Shown: one piece after another, positions 17,211 through 24,657 of the stretch | How the letters are laid out: each line of letters opens with the position of its first letter | Position numbering within the stretch: position 1 is the first letter of the stretch | Source of the DNA: Candidatus Kuenenia stuttgartensis | GTDB lineage: Bacteria; Planctomycetota; Planctomycetia; Planctomycetales; Planctomycetaceae | Direction of reading: 5' to 3' | NCBI GenBank assembly: GCA_945904015.1 | Contig: CAMDPK010000067.1 | Coordinates: 1 to 37,169, forward strand | Length of the DNA: 37,169 nt | Program-made: the position numbers and the translations under genes | Notes under the pieces: model-generated | The model's input: only the letters and a program-made list of their open reading frames with translations | Database searches by the model: none | What the model was told of the DNA's origin: nothing

Positions 17211-17975
17211 AATCTCGTTTTCATTGATGGCACTGTTCATCTGGTAGTGGGCCGGCGCGGCAACCAGACCAAACTCGACGTCGGACATGCTCCCGCCGCT
17301 CGTGATGATTTCAGTCACCGCGCAGAAGGCTAGGTCAGGAAACCGGTCGCCTCCGACAGCCTGAAGGTGAACTAGGGATAAGCCTGAATCGAAGTGAATT
17401 GGCTGGTTCTTTTCGACGAGACATCCAAGAACTTCCGAACGCTGGAGAGCTGACCAAATTCCGAGTCAACCTGACCTGAGCACTCGCCAGGCTGGCGATA
17501 GCGATCGAAACCGACGTGCCGATCGGTTGTGTCGGCTGTGCCGGATTGGGTGCCGCTCGGAACGGCGTGCCGGTGCCGTTGGTCAAGTGCGCGGGATGAT
17601 CGAGGCGTCCGCGTTGGGCGTGCAGCGCTCTTCAATTTCGCATGAGTTGAATGGCCGCGATGTGCGTGAAAAGTTGCACCAGCGACAGGCCGATTCGATT
17701 CTGCCGGATTGATCGGGACTGAAGTCGGCTTACGACCGCTGCGAGATTTGTGATCCGCACGGCTTGCCTGACCGCTTTCTGAGGCTTGCTGAGAGAAAAC
17801 ATTGAGGCTGTTTTCCGCTTTCGATTTGCCTCGGACAATGTGCGAAATTGCCGAAAACTTCGCATTGCCACCGGTCGATTGCTGACTAGGCTCCTTCCAC
17901 CGACCCGCGGCGCGACTGAAAACACGTGGGCGGAATTCGCACTCAAGGCCCCCAGCTTCCCCTCGGAGTATGAAC
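17211..17975. other. Probable intergenic region between divergent kinase and RTX genes
   Basis: About 760 bp between the divergent sensor kinase and RTX genes, with no convincing gene. The open frames here (for example minus strand 17335-17586 and 17372-18187) give Arg/Ser/Pro-rich translations without recognisable motifs or ribosome-binding sites. The promoters of both flanking genes should lie here. The exact left limit depends on the true kinase start. I see no clear terminator, tRNA or repeat in this stretch. Confidence 0.5.
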
Positions 17976-19289
17976 ATGTTGTTCCGCAACTGGTCTCGAT
18001 TGATGCAGTCCGATCGCATTCGTCGGTCGCGCCGTCCGCTGGGCGTCACTGCGGTAGAACTTTTGGAACGCCGAGTCGTTCCGGCCGTCAACCTCTCTGG
18101 CACTACTTCGGTGACGATTCTGATCACCGGCAGTGAACACGTCGAGGTCACAGACGACGGGGATGCGGACGGGAATGGGTTCATCAACCTGAAACTCGTC
18201 GTCGATGACGAGATCCGATTTTATGATGGAACAACCACATCCGATGACCAAAAAATTTACCCGTCAGTCAAAGCGAACTCAGTGCAGAAGCTGACGATCA
18301 AAGCCACCAGCAGCAGTAGCACGGCGGACAACGAAATTGACCTGCGTGGCATACTGCCTGAGGAAGAAGATAGTCCCACTCCCTGGCTGCTGTTGTCAGG
18401 TGTGACGGTCCAGGCGGGTGGCGGCGACGACACGGTCTACGGTTCAGACTTGGCGACGTTCAGCGAAGTCATTTATGGCGGCCGGGGCAATGACATCCTC
18501 ATCGGCGGTGTCGGCAACGACGTCCTCAATGGTGAAGACGGCAACGATTCGATTGTTGGCCAAGGCGGAGATGATGCACTGCTTGGGGGTGCCGGGAACG
18601 ATGTCTTGGGTGCGCAAACCATCGAAGACGAAGACGGATCGGCTGCGGGGAGTTACACCGAAGAAGGCAACGACAACATCAAAGGCCAGATTGGCAACGA
18701 CACGGTCGATGCCGGATCGGGCAATGACCGCCTGGATGGAAGCGACGGAAACGACATCCTGACTGGTGGCGACGGCAACGATTTTGTCATCGCGGGCAAG
18801 GGTGACGATGTCGTGCAAGGGGACAACGCGACGCCGGGCACCGATGACGGCAACGACACTCTGAATGGTGACGCCGGTAACGACCTCATCTCTGGTTCTT
18901 ACGGAGATGATTCGATCAACGGGGGAGATGGAGACGACATCATCGGTGGCGGGCCAGAAGAGGACGACTTGAAGGATAATGACACAATCAACGGCGGCAA
19001 TGGCCACGATATGCTGTTCGGCGGCTCTGGAGACGACGTCATCAACGGGAACGCGGGCAATGACACGGTCCTGGGCGGTATCGGCGAAGACTATCTATTG
19101 GGTGGAGCCGGCAATGACACCGTCGTTGGCCAAGCCGGTTACGATACGGTGAATGGCCAAGGTGGCTCGGACGTCGTGCTCGGCGGCGACGGCAGCGGCG
19201 AAAACCCCGGCGACTTGGTCATCGGTGCCACGAGCGAGATCAACGAAGAGTTCTCGCTGTTTGACGGCTGGAAGGCTCTGGTCAGCTAG
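17976..19289 (+). CDS. RTX-type calcium-binding repeat protein, first of tandem pair
   Basis: A 437-residue secreted-type protein. The ATG at 17976 has GGAG seven bases upstream, preferred over the ATG at 17970 directly abutting it. The basic N-terminus ends in AVELLERRVVPAVN, a degenerate form of the LEPR-like sorting motif found at the start of many planctomycete extracellular proteins. After a beta-rich region (about 40-145) come many GGxGxDxhx nonapeptides (for example [27 protein letters not shown]), which fold into a calcium-binding parallel beta roll. The last segment GATSEINEEFSLFDGWKALVS is shared with the next gene. Likely a cell-surface or secreted structural protein; no enzyme domain is visible. 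Confidence 0.88.
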   Translation: MLFRNWSRLMQSDRIRRSRRPLGVTAVELLERRVVPAVNLSGTTSVTILITGSEHVEVTDDGDADGNGFINLKLVVDDEIRFYDGTTTSDDQKIYPSVKANSVQKLTIKATSSSSTADNEIDLRGILPEEEDSPTPWLLLSGVTVQAGGGDDTVYGSDLATFSEVIYGGRGNDILIGGVGNDVLNGEDGNDSIVGQGGDDALLGGAGNDVLGAQTIEDEDGSAAGSYTEEGNDNIKGQIGNDTVDAGSGNDRLDGSDGNDILTGGDGNDFVIAGKGDDVVQGDNATPGTDDGNDTLNGDAGNDLISGSYGDDSINGGDGDDIIGGGPEEDDLKDNDTINGGNGHDMLFGGSGDDVINGNAGNDTVLGGIGEDYLLGGAGNDTVVGQAGYDTVNGQGGSDVVLGGDGSGENPGDLVIGATSEINEEFSLFDGWKALVS

Positions 19290-19334
19290 ATTCCTTGAGG
19301 GCTGAGAGTTGATTCATTTGTGTCAAATTTTATC

Positions 19335-19405
19335 AGCCGGAACGCGCTAGCGTCCGGTTCGAGAGCCGCATGACGTTTCGAACCGGACGCTAGCGCGTTC
19401 CGGCT
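19335..19405. repeat. Perfect 28-bp inverted repeat
   Basis: Arms at 19335-19362 and 19378-19405 are exact reverse complements over 28 bp, separated by 15 bp. The arm contains GGAACGCGCTAGCGTCC, which is itself a hairpin. It lies 45 bp after the first RTX gene, between the two RTX genes. It does not start with GTAG, so it belongs to a different repeat family from the REP pairs. Confidence 0.9.
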
Positions 19406-19460
19406 CATGGTCTGAGGTGGAACCTCGCTGGTTTCGCGCGCGACAATTCAAAACGACTCA

Positions 19461-19491
19461 GGGACAGGCGACTTCGCCTGTCCCTTTTTTG
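19461..19491 (+). terminator. Rho-independent terminator
   Basis: GGGACAGGCG at 19461-19470 pairs perfectly with CGCCTGTCCC at 19475-19484 around the loop ACTT, followed by six Ts. This is a textbook intrinsic terminator on the plus strand. It should end the transcript of the first RTX gene, implying that the second RTX gene has its own promoter in the next 200 bp. Confidence 0.85.
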
Positions 19492-19691
19492 TTTTCGCGG
19501 AGGACTAGCGATCCGCAAAACTGACACGATTGACAGAATCCGAACCGCGAAGACCCTTCGCTCGCACCGGCCAGCCGGATGGATGACATCGGTTGACTTC
19601 GCCTCAAATCGGCATAGCCTCATCGGCTCGTTCAAGGTCGTCGCCTTCAGAGTCTTGGCGATCTCCGCCCACCGCAGTGCGAGGGAGAATC

Positions 19692-20885
19692 ATGCTGATT
19701 TCGAGTTGGCTTTGTGGTTGGTCGTCGTCCGCGCGTCGAGTTCGCCCGTTGGCAAGCTCGTCCGAAATCCTTGAACAGCGAATCGTTCTTTCCGTCGACG
19801 TGACCGACGCGGCGGAATTCGTCGTCTCTTTGTCCGCTGCCGATGCAATGACGATCGGAGTTGATGACGACGGCTACGTGACGATCAATGGCGTCTCCCA
19901 AGAGACGCTCGCAGAGGAAGTCACCACGCTGGAAGTCAACGCCACTGGTCTCTTCAAGAACAAGATCAACCTCAGCGGTGTGGACAGCAGGTTTTCACAG
20001 TTGTCGGGAGTGTCGGTTTCGGCGGGCAGCGGCAACGACTCCGTATTGGGAAGCCCACTGAATGACACGCTGATCGGCGACGACGGCAACGACACGCTCG
20101 ATGGCGGACTTGGGAATGATGAAGTTGATGGGTCGGCCGGCAACGATCTCGTGAACGGCAGCGCTGGCAAAGATACGCTCGAAGGCGGACTCGGAGTTGA
20201 CAACGTCAATGGCATGGCCGGCGATGATGTCCTCGGCGGCGGAGACGGCAACGATGTCCTGTACGGCGGCGGCGGCCATGACACTTTGGACGGCGGCGCA
20301 GGCAATGATCGATTACGAGGACAAGATGGCAATGACGAGCTGACGGGTGGCGCTGACAACGACACACTCGAAGGCTCCCTCGGAAACGACACATTGGCTG
20401 GTGGCAGCGGCAACGACAGCATCATGGCCGGCGACGGCAAAGATTCCATCGACGGCGAAGATGGCAATGACACGATCTACGGCGATGCGGGTGACGACGT
20501 GATCAGCGGCGGCATTGGCGACGACTACGCCAACGCCGGAGCCGGCAATGACATCGTCGGTGGCAGCGACGGCAACGACACGCTCTACGGAATGGCAGGC
20601 AAGGATTCGATCACCGGGCAGTCCGGCGATGACTGTATCTACGGCGGTAATGACAACGATTACCTCCTCGGCGACGTCGGTAACGACAACATTCAAGGCG
20701 GACTCGGCAACGACACCTTGGTCGGCCAGGCCGGAGTCGATTCGCTGGATGGTCAGACCGGCACAGACATCGTGGTGCTCGGTGAAGGTGATGGCACCGA
20801 CGAAGGGGAAACCCTCGTTGGAGCATCCAGTGAGATCGAGGACTACTTCGGCGTCGACGATAGTTGGACCCGCGACATCAGCTAG
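19692..20885 (+). CDS. RTX-type calcium-binding repeat protein, second of tandem pair
   Basis: A 397-residue paralogue of the preceding gene. The ATG at 19692 follows AGGGAG at close spacing; an in-frame extension to 19593 looks spurious. The N-terminus has [18 protein letters not shown], again a degenerate LEPR-like motif (ILEQRIVLS). A short beta-rich region is followed by a nearly continuous array of GGxGxDxhx nonapeptides ([27 protein letters not shown] and others) and the shared ending [22 protein letters not shown]. Expected to bind calcium outside the cell. It probably has its own promoter, because a terminator separates it from the first copy. The two genes likely arose by duplication. 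Confidence 0.88.
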   Translation: MLISSWLCGWSSSARRVRPLASSSEILEQRIVLSVDVTDAAEFVVSLSAADAMTIGVDDDGYVTINGVSQETLAEEVTTLEVNATGLFKNKINLSGVDSRFSQLSGVSVSAGSGNDSVLGSPLNDTLIGDDGNDTLDGGLGNDEVDGSAGNDLVNGSAGKDTLEGGLGVDNVNGMAGDDVLGGGDGNDVLYGGGGHDTLDGGAGNDRLRGQDGNDELTGGADNDTLEGSLGNDTLAGGSGNDSIMAGDGKDSIDGEDGNDTIYGDAGDDVISGGIGDDYANAGAGNDIVGGSDGNDTLYGMAGKDSITGQSGDDCIYGGNDNDYLLGDVGNDNIQGGLGNDTLVGQAGVDSLDGQTGTDIVVLGEGDGTDEGETLVGASSEIEDYFGVDDSWTRDIS

Positions 20886-21031
20886 GCCCGCGGAAAATGG
20901 GCCGTTTTTGGCTGATCAAATCCACCTCGCCTCGTTGGTCACTTTTTGGCTAACGTCCCGCACCTTGAGGTCGGGGGGATTGTGCGCCTCGACCGAATCC
21001 GTTGACTCCGTCCCATTGGGAGCGGCCAAGG

Positions 21032-21871
21032 ATGGCCTCCGTTCCGGCTCTCAAGCCAACCGACACGCTGGTGCATCAACTCGGCCGAGCGATCGTGGAG
21101 ACGATCAGCGACGTCGGCGATCTCGCGCTGTTTGGCGGACAGGTCGTGCGTCAAATTCTCACCGGACTTCCTCAGCGAAGTGTCCTCACGCAGTCGTTCT
21201 ACGAGGTCGGGGTCCGCAGCATTCCAGTTGTGGCGGTGACGGGGCTCTTCATCGGCATGGTCTTGGCCGTGCAGGCGTATGACCAGTTTCACTTCTTGCA
21301 CATGGAGTCGAAGCTCGGCGCGGCGATCAATGCCTCGCTGGTGCGCGAACTGGGACCGACTCTGGCCGCGACGATGCTGGCTGGACGAGTCGGCTCGGCG
21401 ATGGCCGCCGAACTCGGCACGATGCGCGTCACCGAACAGATCGACGCGCTCAAAGCTCTCGGAGCAAACCCCATTCAACACCTCGTTGTGCCCCGCTTTC
21501 TCGCCTGCTTTCTGCTGATTCCATTGCTGACGGCGATTGCCGACGCGGTCGGAATTTTCGGTGGCTGGGTGATCGGCACACAGGTTTTGAAGATCGACAG
21601 CTTCTATTGGTGGCTGCACTCGAAGCAATTCATCGCGATCTACGATGTGGAGTGCGGCTTGATGAAGAGCTTCTTCTACGGCGGAGCAATTGCGCTCGTC
21701 TCGTGCTACCAGGGCTTTCATTGCGGAGCCGGTGCCGAAGGTGTCGGCCAAGCATCGACCCGTTCGTTCGTCTGGTCGTTCGTGGCGATTCTCGTTCTCG
21801 ATTTCTTCTTGGGAGTGTTCCAATCCTGGCTGTACTACTTCGTGTGGCCTGATCCCGTCTCGTTGTTTTGA
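21032..21871 (+). CDS. mlaE: MlaE-type lipid ABC transporter permease
   Basis: A 279-residue MlaE/YrbE permease of an MCE (Mla-type) lipid transport system moving phospholipids between membranes. Characteristic segments are the amphipathic N-terminal helix, [21 protein letters not shown], then [28 protein letters not shown], the [21 protein letters not shown] coupling helix, and later membrane helices including [21 protein letters not shown]. The ATG at 21032 has GGGAG nine bases upstream. It opens the operon mlaE-mlaF-mlaD-lipoprotein; the next gene begins 44 bp downstream, after a heptanucleotide repeat. Confidence 0.92.
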   Translation: MASVPALKPTDTLVHQLGRAIVETISDVGDLALFGGQVVRQILTGLPQRSVLTQSFYEVGVRSIPVVAVTGLFIGMVLAVQAYDQFHFLHMESKLGAAINASLVRELGPTLAATMLAGRVGSAMAAELGTMRVTEQIDALKALGANPIQHLVVPRFLACFLLIPLLTAIADAVGIFGGWVIGTQVLKIDSFYWWLHSKQFIAIYDVECGLMKSFFYGGAIALVSCYQGFHCGAGAEGVGQASTRSFVWSFVAILVLDFFLGVFQSWLYYFVWPDPVSLF

Positions 21872-21894
21872 GTGACGTCGTTGGTCTTCCTCGG

Positions 21895-21929
21895 ATGACC
21901 AATGACAAATGACCAATGACCAATGACTT
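21895..21929 (+). repeat. Heptanucleotide tandem repeat overlapping the mlaF start
   Basis: Five consecutive 7-bp units starting at 21895: ATGACCA, ATGACAA, ATGACCA, ATGACCA, then a partial ATGACTT. Each unit contains an ATG; the mlaF start codon is the ATG of the fourth unit (21916). Starts at 21895, 21902 and 21909 meet stops quickly or lie out of frame. Confidence 0.9.
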
Positions 21930-22752
21930 CTCACAGTTTGACTTCGCTGCGGCCTCATTCGATGAGCCGGTCATCGAGCTGCGCCGATTGTCGCGCTCGT
22001 TCGGATCGCATCCGGTCTTGCGAGACATCTCGCTGGCAGTGCATCCGGGAGAAACAGTGGCAGTGATCGGCGAATCCGGCTGCGGCAAGAGCGTCCTATT
22101 GAAGCTGATCATCGGCATGCTCGACCCAACCGGCGGTGATGTGAACTGGTTTGGCAAATCGCTCAAGCAACGCCGCGAGTCGGAGATTCACCGAGATCGG
22201 CTGCGATTCGGATATCTGTTTCAAAGCGCGGCATTGTTCGACAGCTTGACCGTGTTTGAAAACATTGCGTTCGGCCTGCGGCAGAATACCCCCATGACGA
22301 ATTCGCAGATCACACAGATCGTTCACGATCGGCTCAAGGATGTGGGGCTGACGCTGACCGCGGCCAGCAAGAAGCCGGCGGAGCTGTCCGGCGGCATGAA
22401 GAAGCGAGTCGGATTGGCTCGCGCGCTGGCGCTCAATCCAGAGATCGTCCTTTACGACGAGCCGACCACCGGACTCGACCCGATCATGACCGACGTCATC
22501 AACGAACTGATCTTGCGAACTCGCGAGCGTCAGCCAGTCACCAGCATCGTTGTCACGCACGAGATGTCCACCGTTCGCAAAGTGGCCGATCGCGTCGTGA
22601 TGTTGTACCCGCTCAATCGGCTTCGGCCGGAGGAACCTCAAATCGTCTTCGCCGGCACTGCCGAAGAAGCATTCTCGACCCCTGATCCGCGAGTCTCCCA
22701 ATTCGTCCACGGCCAAGCCCGCGAACGACTGATGGAACTCGCAGCCGCCTGA
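21916..22752 (+). CDS. mlaF: MlaF-type lipid ABC transporter ATPase
   Basis: A 278-residue ABC ATPase. Walker A is GESGCGKS (residues 52-59), the Q-loop is at Gln103 (YLFQSAAL), the signature is LSGGMKKR (157-164), Walker B is [12 protein letters not shown] (Asp181, Glu182) and the H-loop is His215 (VVTHE). [19 protein letters not shown] is characteristic of MlaF/Ttg2A, which energises lipid transport with MlaE. The start lies inside a heptanucleotide repeat and lacks a good ribosome-binding site, so it may depend on coupling with mlaE. A REP pair separates it from mlaD. Confidence 0.92.
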   Translation: MTNDFSQFDFAAASFDEPVIELRRLSRSFGSHPVLRDISLAVHPGETVAVIGESGCGKSVLLKLIIGMLDPTGGDVNWFGKSLKQRRESEIHRDRLRFGYLFQSAALFDSLTVFENIAFGLRQNTPMTNSQITQIVHDRLKDVGLTLTAASKKPAELSGGMKKRVGLARALALNPEIVLYDEPTTGLDPIMTDVINELILRTRERQPVTSIVVTHEMSTVRKVADRVVMLYPLNRLRPEEPQIVFAGTAEEAFSTPDPRVSQFVHGQARERLMELAAA

Positions 22753-22762
22753 TTCCCCAAAC

Positions 22763-22820
22763 GTAGTTCGGACGCCTACGTCCGGACTCCAGATCGACCG
22801 GACGTAGGCGTCCGGTCTAC
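22763..22820. repeat. Inverted pair of GTAG-type REP-like palindromes
   Basis: Left copy 22763-22784 starts GTAGTT and has the hairpin CGGACG-CCTA-CGTCCG; right copy 22799-22820 has CGGACG-TAGG-CGTCCG and ends GTCTAC. The spacer is 14 bp. It is nearly identical to the pair at 25995-26052. It sits inside the Mla operon between mlaF and mlaD, ending 11 bp before the mlaD start, where it could affect mRNA stability or translation. Confidence 0.88.
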
Positions 22821-22831
22821 AGACCCGACCC

Positions 22832-24028
22832 ATGTCCGACCGCCAACTTCAATTTCGAGTGGGACTCTTCGTGATGGTCGCCTTCGGGCTGATCGCGCTG
22901 ATGGTGTTCCAATTTGGCGAGCTGACATCGCTGTGGCGGAAGTCGTATCAACTGGCCGTGCACTTCGAGTCGGCATCCGGAGTTCACGCCGGTTCGCCAG
23001 TCAAAATGAGCGGCCTGACGATTGGCGAAGTTCGCGAAGTCGCGTTGGACGAATCTCGCGGCGGCGTCGGCGTGATCCTCGACATTCAAGATCGCTATCT
23101 CCTCCGAGCCGATGCGAAAGCGATCCTCGCGACATCGCTGCTCGGCGATTCGGTGATCGAGTTCACGCCCGGCACGAAGTCGCAGCGGCTGGAACCGGGC
23201 ACGCTGCTCGAAGGCCAAATGCCGCTCGATCCGCTGTCGATCGTCACTCGGCTGGACTCCAAGTTCTCAGTCTCAATGGCGTCATTCGAGCAAACCAGTG
23301 CCGAATGGCGCAAGGTCGCCGAGAACATCAACGGACTCGTGGACACGAATCGCGGCAACCTCAACGAGGTCGTCGAGCGTGCCGCGAACGCGCTGCACGA
23401 GTTCACGATCACGATGCAGGAAGCGAAGCAGACGCTGCAATCCACGAACAAAGTCTTCGCCGATCCGCAGACACAAGAGAGCCTACGGCAAACGCTCGCG
23501 GCGTTGCCGAAATTGGCGAATGAAACTCAGCAGACCATCGCACTGGCGCGGCGAACGCTCGAATCGGCTCAGAAGAATTTCGACAACCTGCAAGATGTGA
23601 CCGATCCACTGGCCAAGTCCGCGGGGCCGCTCATGGCCAAGCTCAATCGCTCACTGACAAACCTTGACTCACTTTCCACCGAGTTGGCGGCGCTGTCGAA
23701 ACTGGCCGCGAGCGAAGACGGTTCTCTGCGAAAGATCGCCACCGATCCAGAGCTGTACCGCAACCTCAACCGCTCAGCGGAATCGTTGTCGATCTTGCTC
23801 AACAACTTGGAACCAGTCGTCCGCGACGTGCATATCTTCACAGACAAAGTCGCGCGGCACCCCGAACTGCTGGGCGTCAGCGGTGCGATCCGAGGAAGTA
23901 GCGGCATCAAAGAACCGAACGACTCCGAACCGCGACGACTGCCAGCCGACGAAACGAAGACCGCCAATCCGGCGACGAAACAGACTTCCGAAAAGAAGAA
24001 CCTCGCAACACCGAAAATGCTGAGGTGA
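22832..24028 (+). CDS. mlaD: MlaD-type MCE-domain protein
   Basis: A 398-residue MCE protein, the periplasmic lipid-binding part of an Mla-type transporter. One N-terminal membrane helix (about 9-28, FRVGLFVMVAFGLIALMVF) is followed by the MCE domain (about 36-115; FESASGVHAGSPVKMSGLTIGEV and LLGDSVIEFTPG are diagnostic). Then comes a long helical, coiled-coil-prone region (about 140-320), longer than in the short E. coli MlaD and more like YebT or Mce helical-barrel extensions. The C-terminus is polar and disordered. Start at 22832; no strong ribosome-binding site is visible because the REP pair lies directly upstream. The downstream lipoprotein starts three bases after its stop. Confidence 0.9.
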   Translation: MSDRQLQFRVGLFVMVAFGLIALMVFQFGELTSLWRKSYQLAVHFESASGVHAGSPVKMSGLTIGEVREVALDESRGGVGVILDIQDRYLLRADAKAILATSLLGDSVIEFTPGTKSQRLEPGTLLEGQMPLDPLSIVTRLDSKFSVSMASFEQTSAEWRKVAENINGLVDTNRGNLNEVVERAANALHEFTITMQEAKQTLQSTNKVFADPQTQESLRQTLAALPKLANETQQTIALARRTLESAQKNFDNLQDVTDPLAKSAGPLMAKLNRSLTNLDSLSTELAALSKLAASEDGSLRKIATDPELYRNLNRSAESLSILLNNLEPVVRDVHIFTDKVARHPELLGVSGAIRGSSGIKEPNDSEPRRLPADETKTANPATKQTSEKKNLATPKMLR

Positions 24029-24031
24029 CGC

Positions 24032-24478
24032 ATGCGATCTCAAATCTCAAATCTCAAATTTCAAATCTCCATTGGGAATCGTCGTTTCTCGATGCTCGCG
24101 ATCATCACGCTTGCACTGCTGCCAGGATGCGTCCATCGGCGGTTGACGGTGAACTCGAATCCACCCGGAGCGCGAGTGCTGCTGGATGGTGAGGAAGTGG
24201 GCGAGACGCCGACGTCCGTGGACTTCACGCATTACGGCACGCGTGAAATCGTGCTGCAAAAGGATGGCTACGACACGCTGAAGACCATGCAAACCGTCCC
24301 ACCGCCTTGGTATCAAATCCCACCGATCGACTTCTTCGCCGACAATCTGTTGCCCTATCAACTGACGAATCGGCACGAGTTTAGTTACCAACTGCAACCC
24401 AGCCCGACAGTGCCGTCCACTCAGGGCCTGCGCGAGCGAGCCAACAGCATGCGCTCAGAAGCTCACGCCGGGCCATGA
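24032..24478 (+). CDS. PEGA-domain lipoprotein in the Mla operon
   Basis: A 148-residue lipoprotein. The lipobox ALLPGC puts the lipidated cysteine at residue 33, and a PEGA domain follows (LTVNSNPPGARVLLDGEEVGETPTSVDF and IVLQKDGYDTL). The ATG at 24032 follows GAGGTG and lies three bases after the mlaD stop, so the genes are coupled. Residues 3-13 are encoded by a heptanucleotide repeat, and a second possible start (ATG at 24092, MLAIITLALLPGC) would skip it. By position it may be an outer-membrane or periplasmic partner of the MCE system, a slot filled by the MlaA or PqiC-like lipoprotein in other bacteria; that is inference. Confidence 0.82.
   Translation: MRSQISNLKFQISIGNRRFSMLAIITLALLPGCVHRRLTVNSNPPGARVLLDGEEVGETPTSVDFTHYGTREIVLQKDGYDTLKTMQTVPPPWYQIPPIDFFADNLLPYQLTNRHEFSYQLQPSPTVPSTQGLRERANSMRSEAHAGP
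24037..24071 (+). repeat. Heptanucleotide tandem repeat inside the lipoprotein signal peptide
   Basis: Five 7-bp units from 24037: ATCTCAA three times, then ATTTCAA and ATCTCCA. It begins two bases after the ATG of the PEGA lipoprotein and encodes part of its leader. A change in unit number would shift the reading frame from the first start. Confidence 0.9.
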
Positions 24479-24483
24479 CGTGG

Positions 24484-24542
24484 GGCACGTTTTCAACGTG
24501 CCTGCTCGACGACAGTACCAGAGCACGTTGAAAACGTGTTCC
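24484..24542. repeat. Two inverted hairpins downstream of the Mla operon
   Basis: GGCACGTT-TTC-AACGTGCC at 24484-24502 is a perfect 8-bp hairpin. A reverse-oriented relative at 24521-24542 contains CACGTT-GAA-AACGTG. The two are inverted copies of one element. They lie just past the PEGA lipoprotein stop and may end or protect the operon mRNA; no T run follows. Confidence 0.75.
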
Positions 24543-24657
24543 GCTTGGGGCATGCTTTACTTGACTTTTGGCACGGATAAGATGACTCCCGCTTCTCGGT
24601 GAGTCCTTTCGGCGATAACCAGCAATCGCGGGGCCTCAAACATCAGAGGAATCCCCC

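Noticed and set aside
17372..18187. Minus-strand 271-codon frame between kinase and RTX genes
   Set aside because: Ser/Arg-rich translation with no motifs, and it overlaps the start of a well-supported RTX gene.
18444..19007. Val/Ile-rich minus-strand frames opposite the RTX arrays (also 19874-20473 and 20313-20696)
   Set aside because: Their periodicity is the complement of the GGxGxDxhx repeats; no start signals or independent motifs.
18415..20760. Regular short repeats that might suggest a CRISPR array
   Set aside because: The repeats are imperfect, about 27 bp in register, continuous and coding (RTX nonapeptides), with no spacers and no cas genes.
21002..21031. Upstream in-frame start for the MlaE permease
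   Set aside because: The ATG at 21032 has a GGGAG site and gives a normal N-terminus; the extension [10 protein letters not shown] is not family-like.
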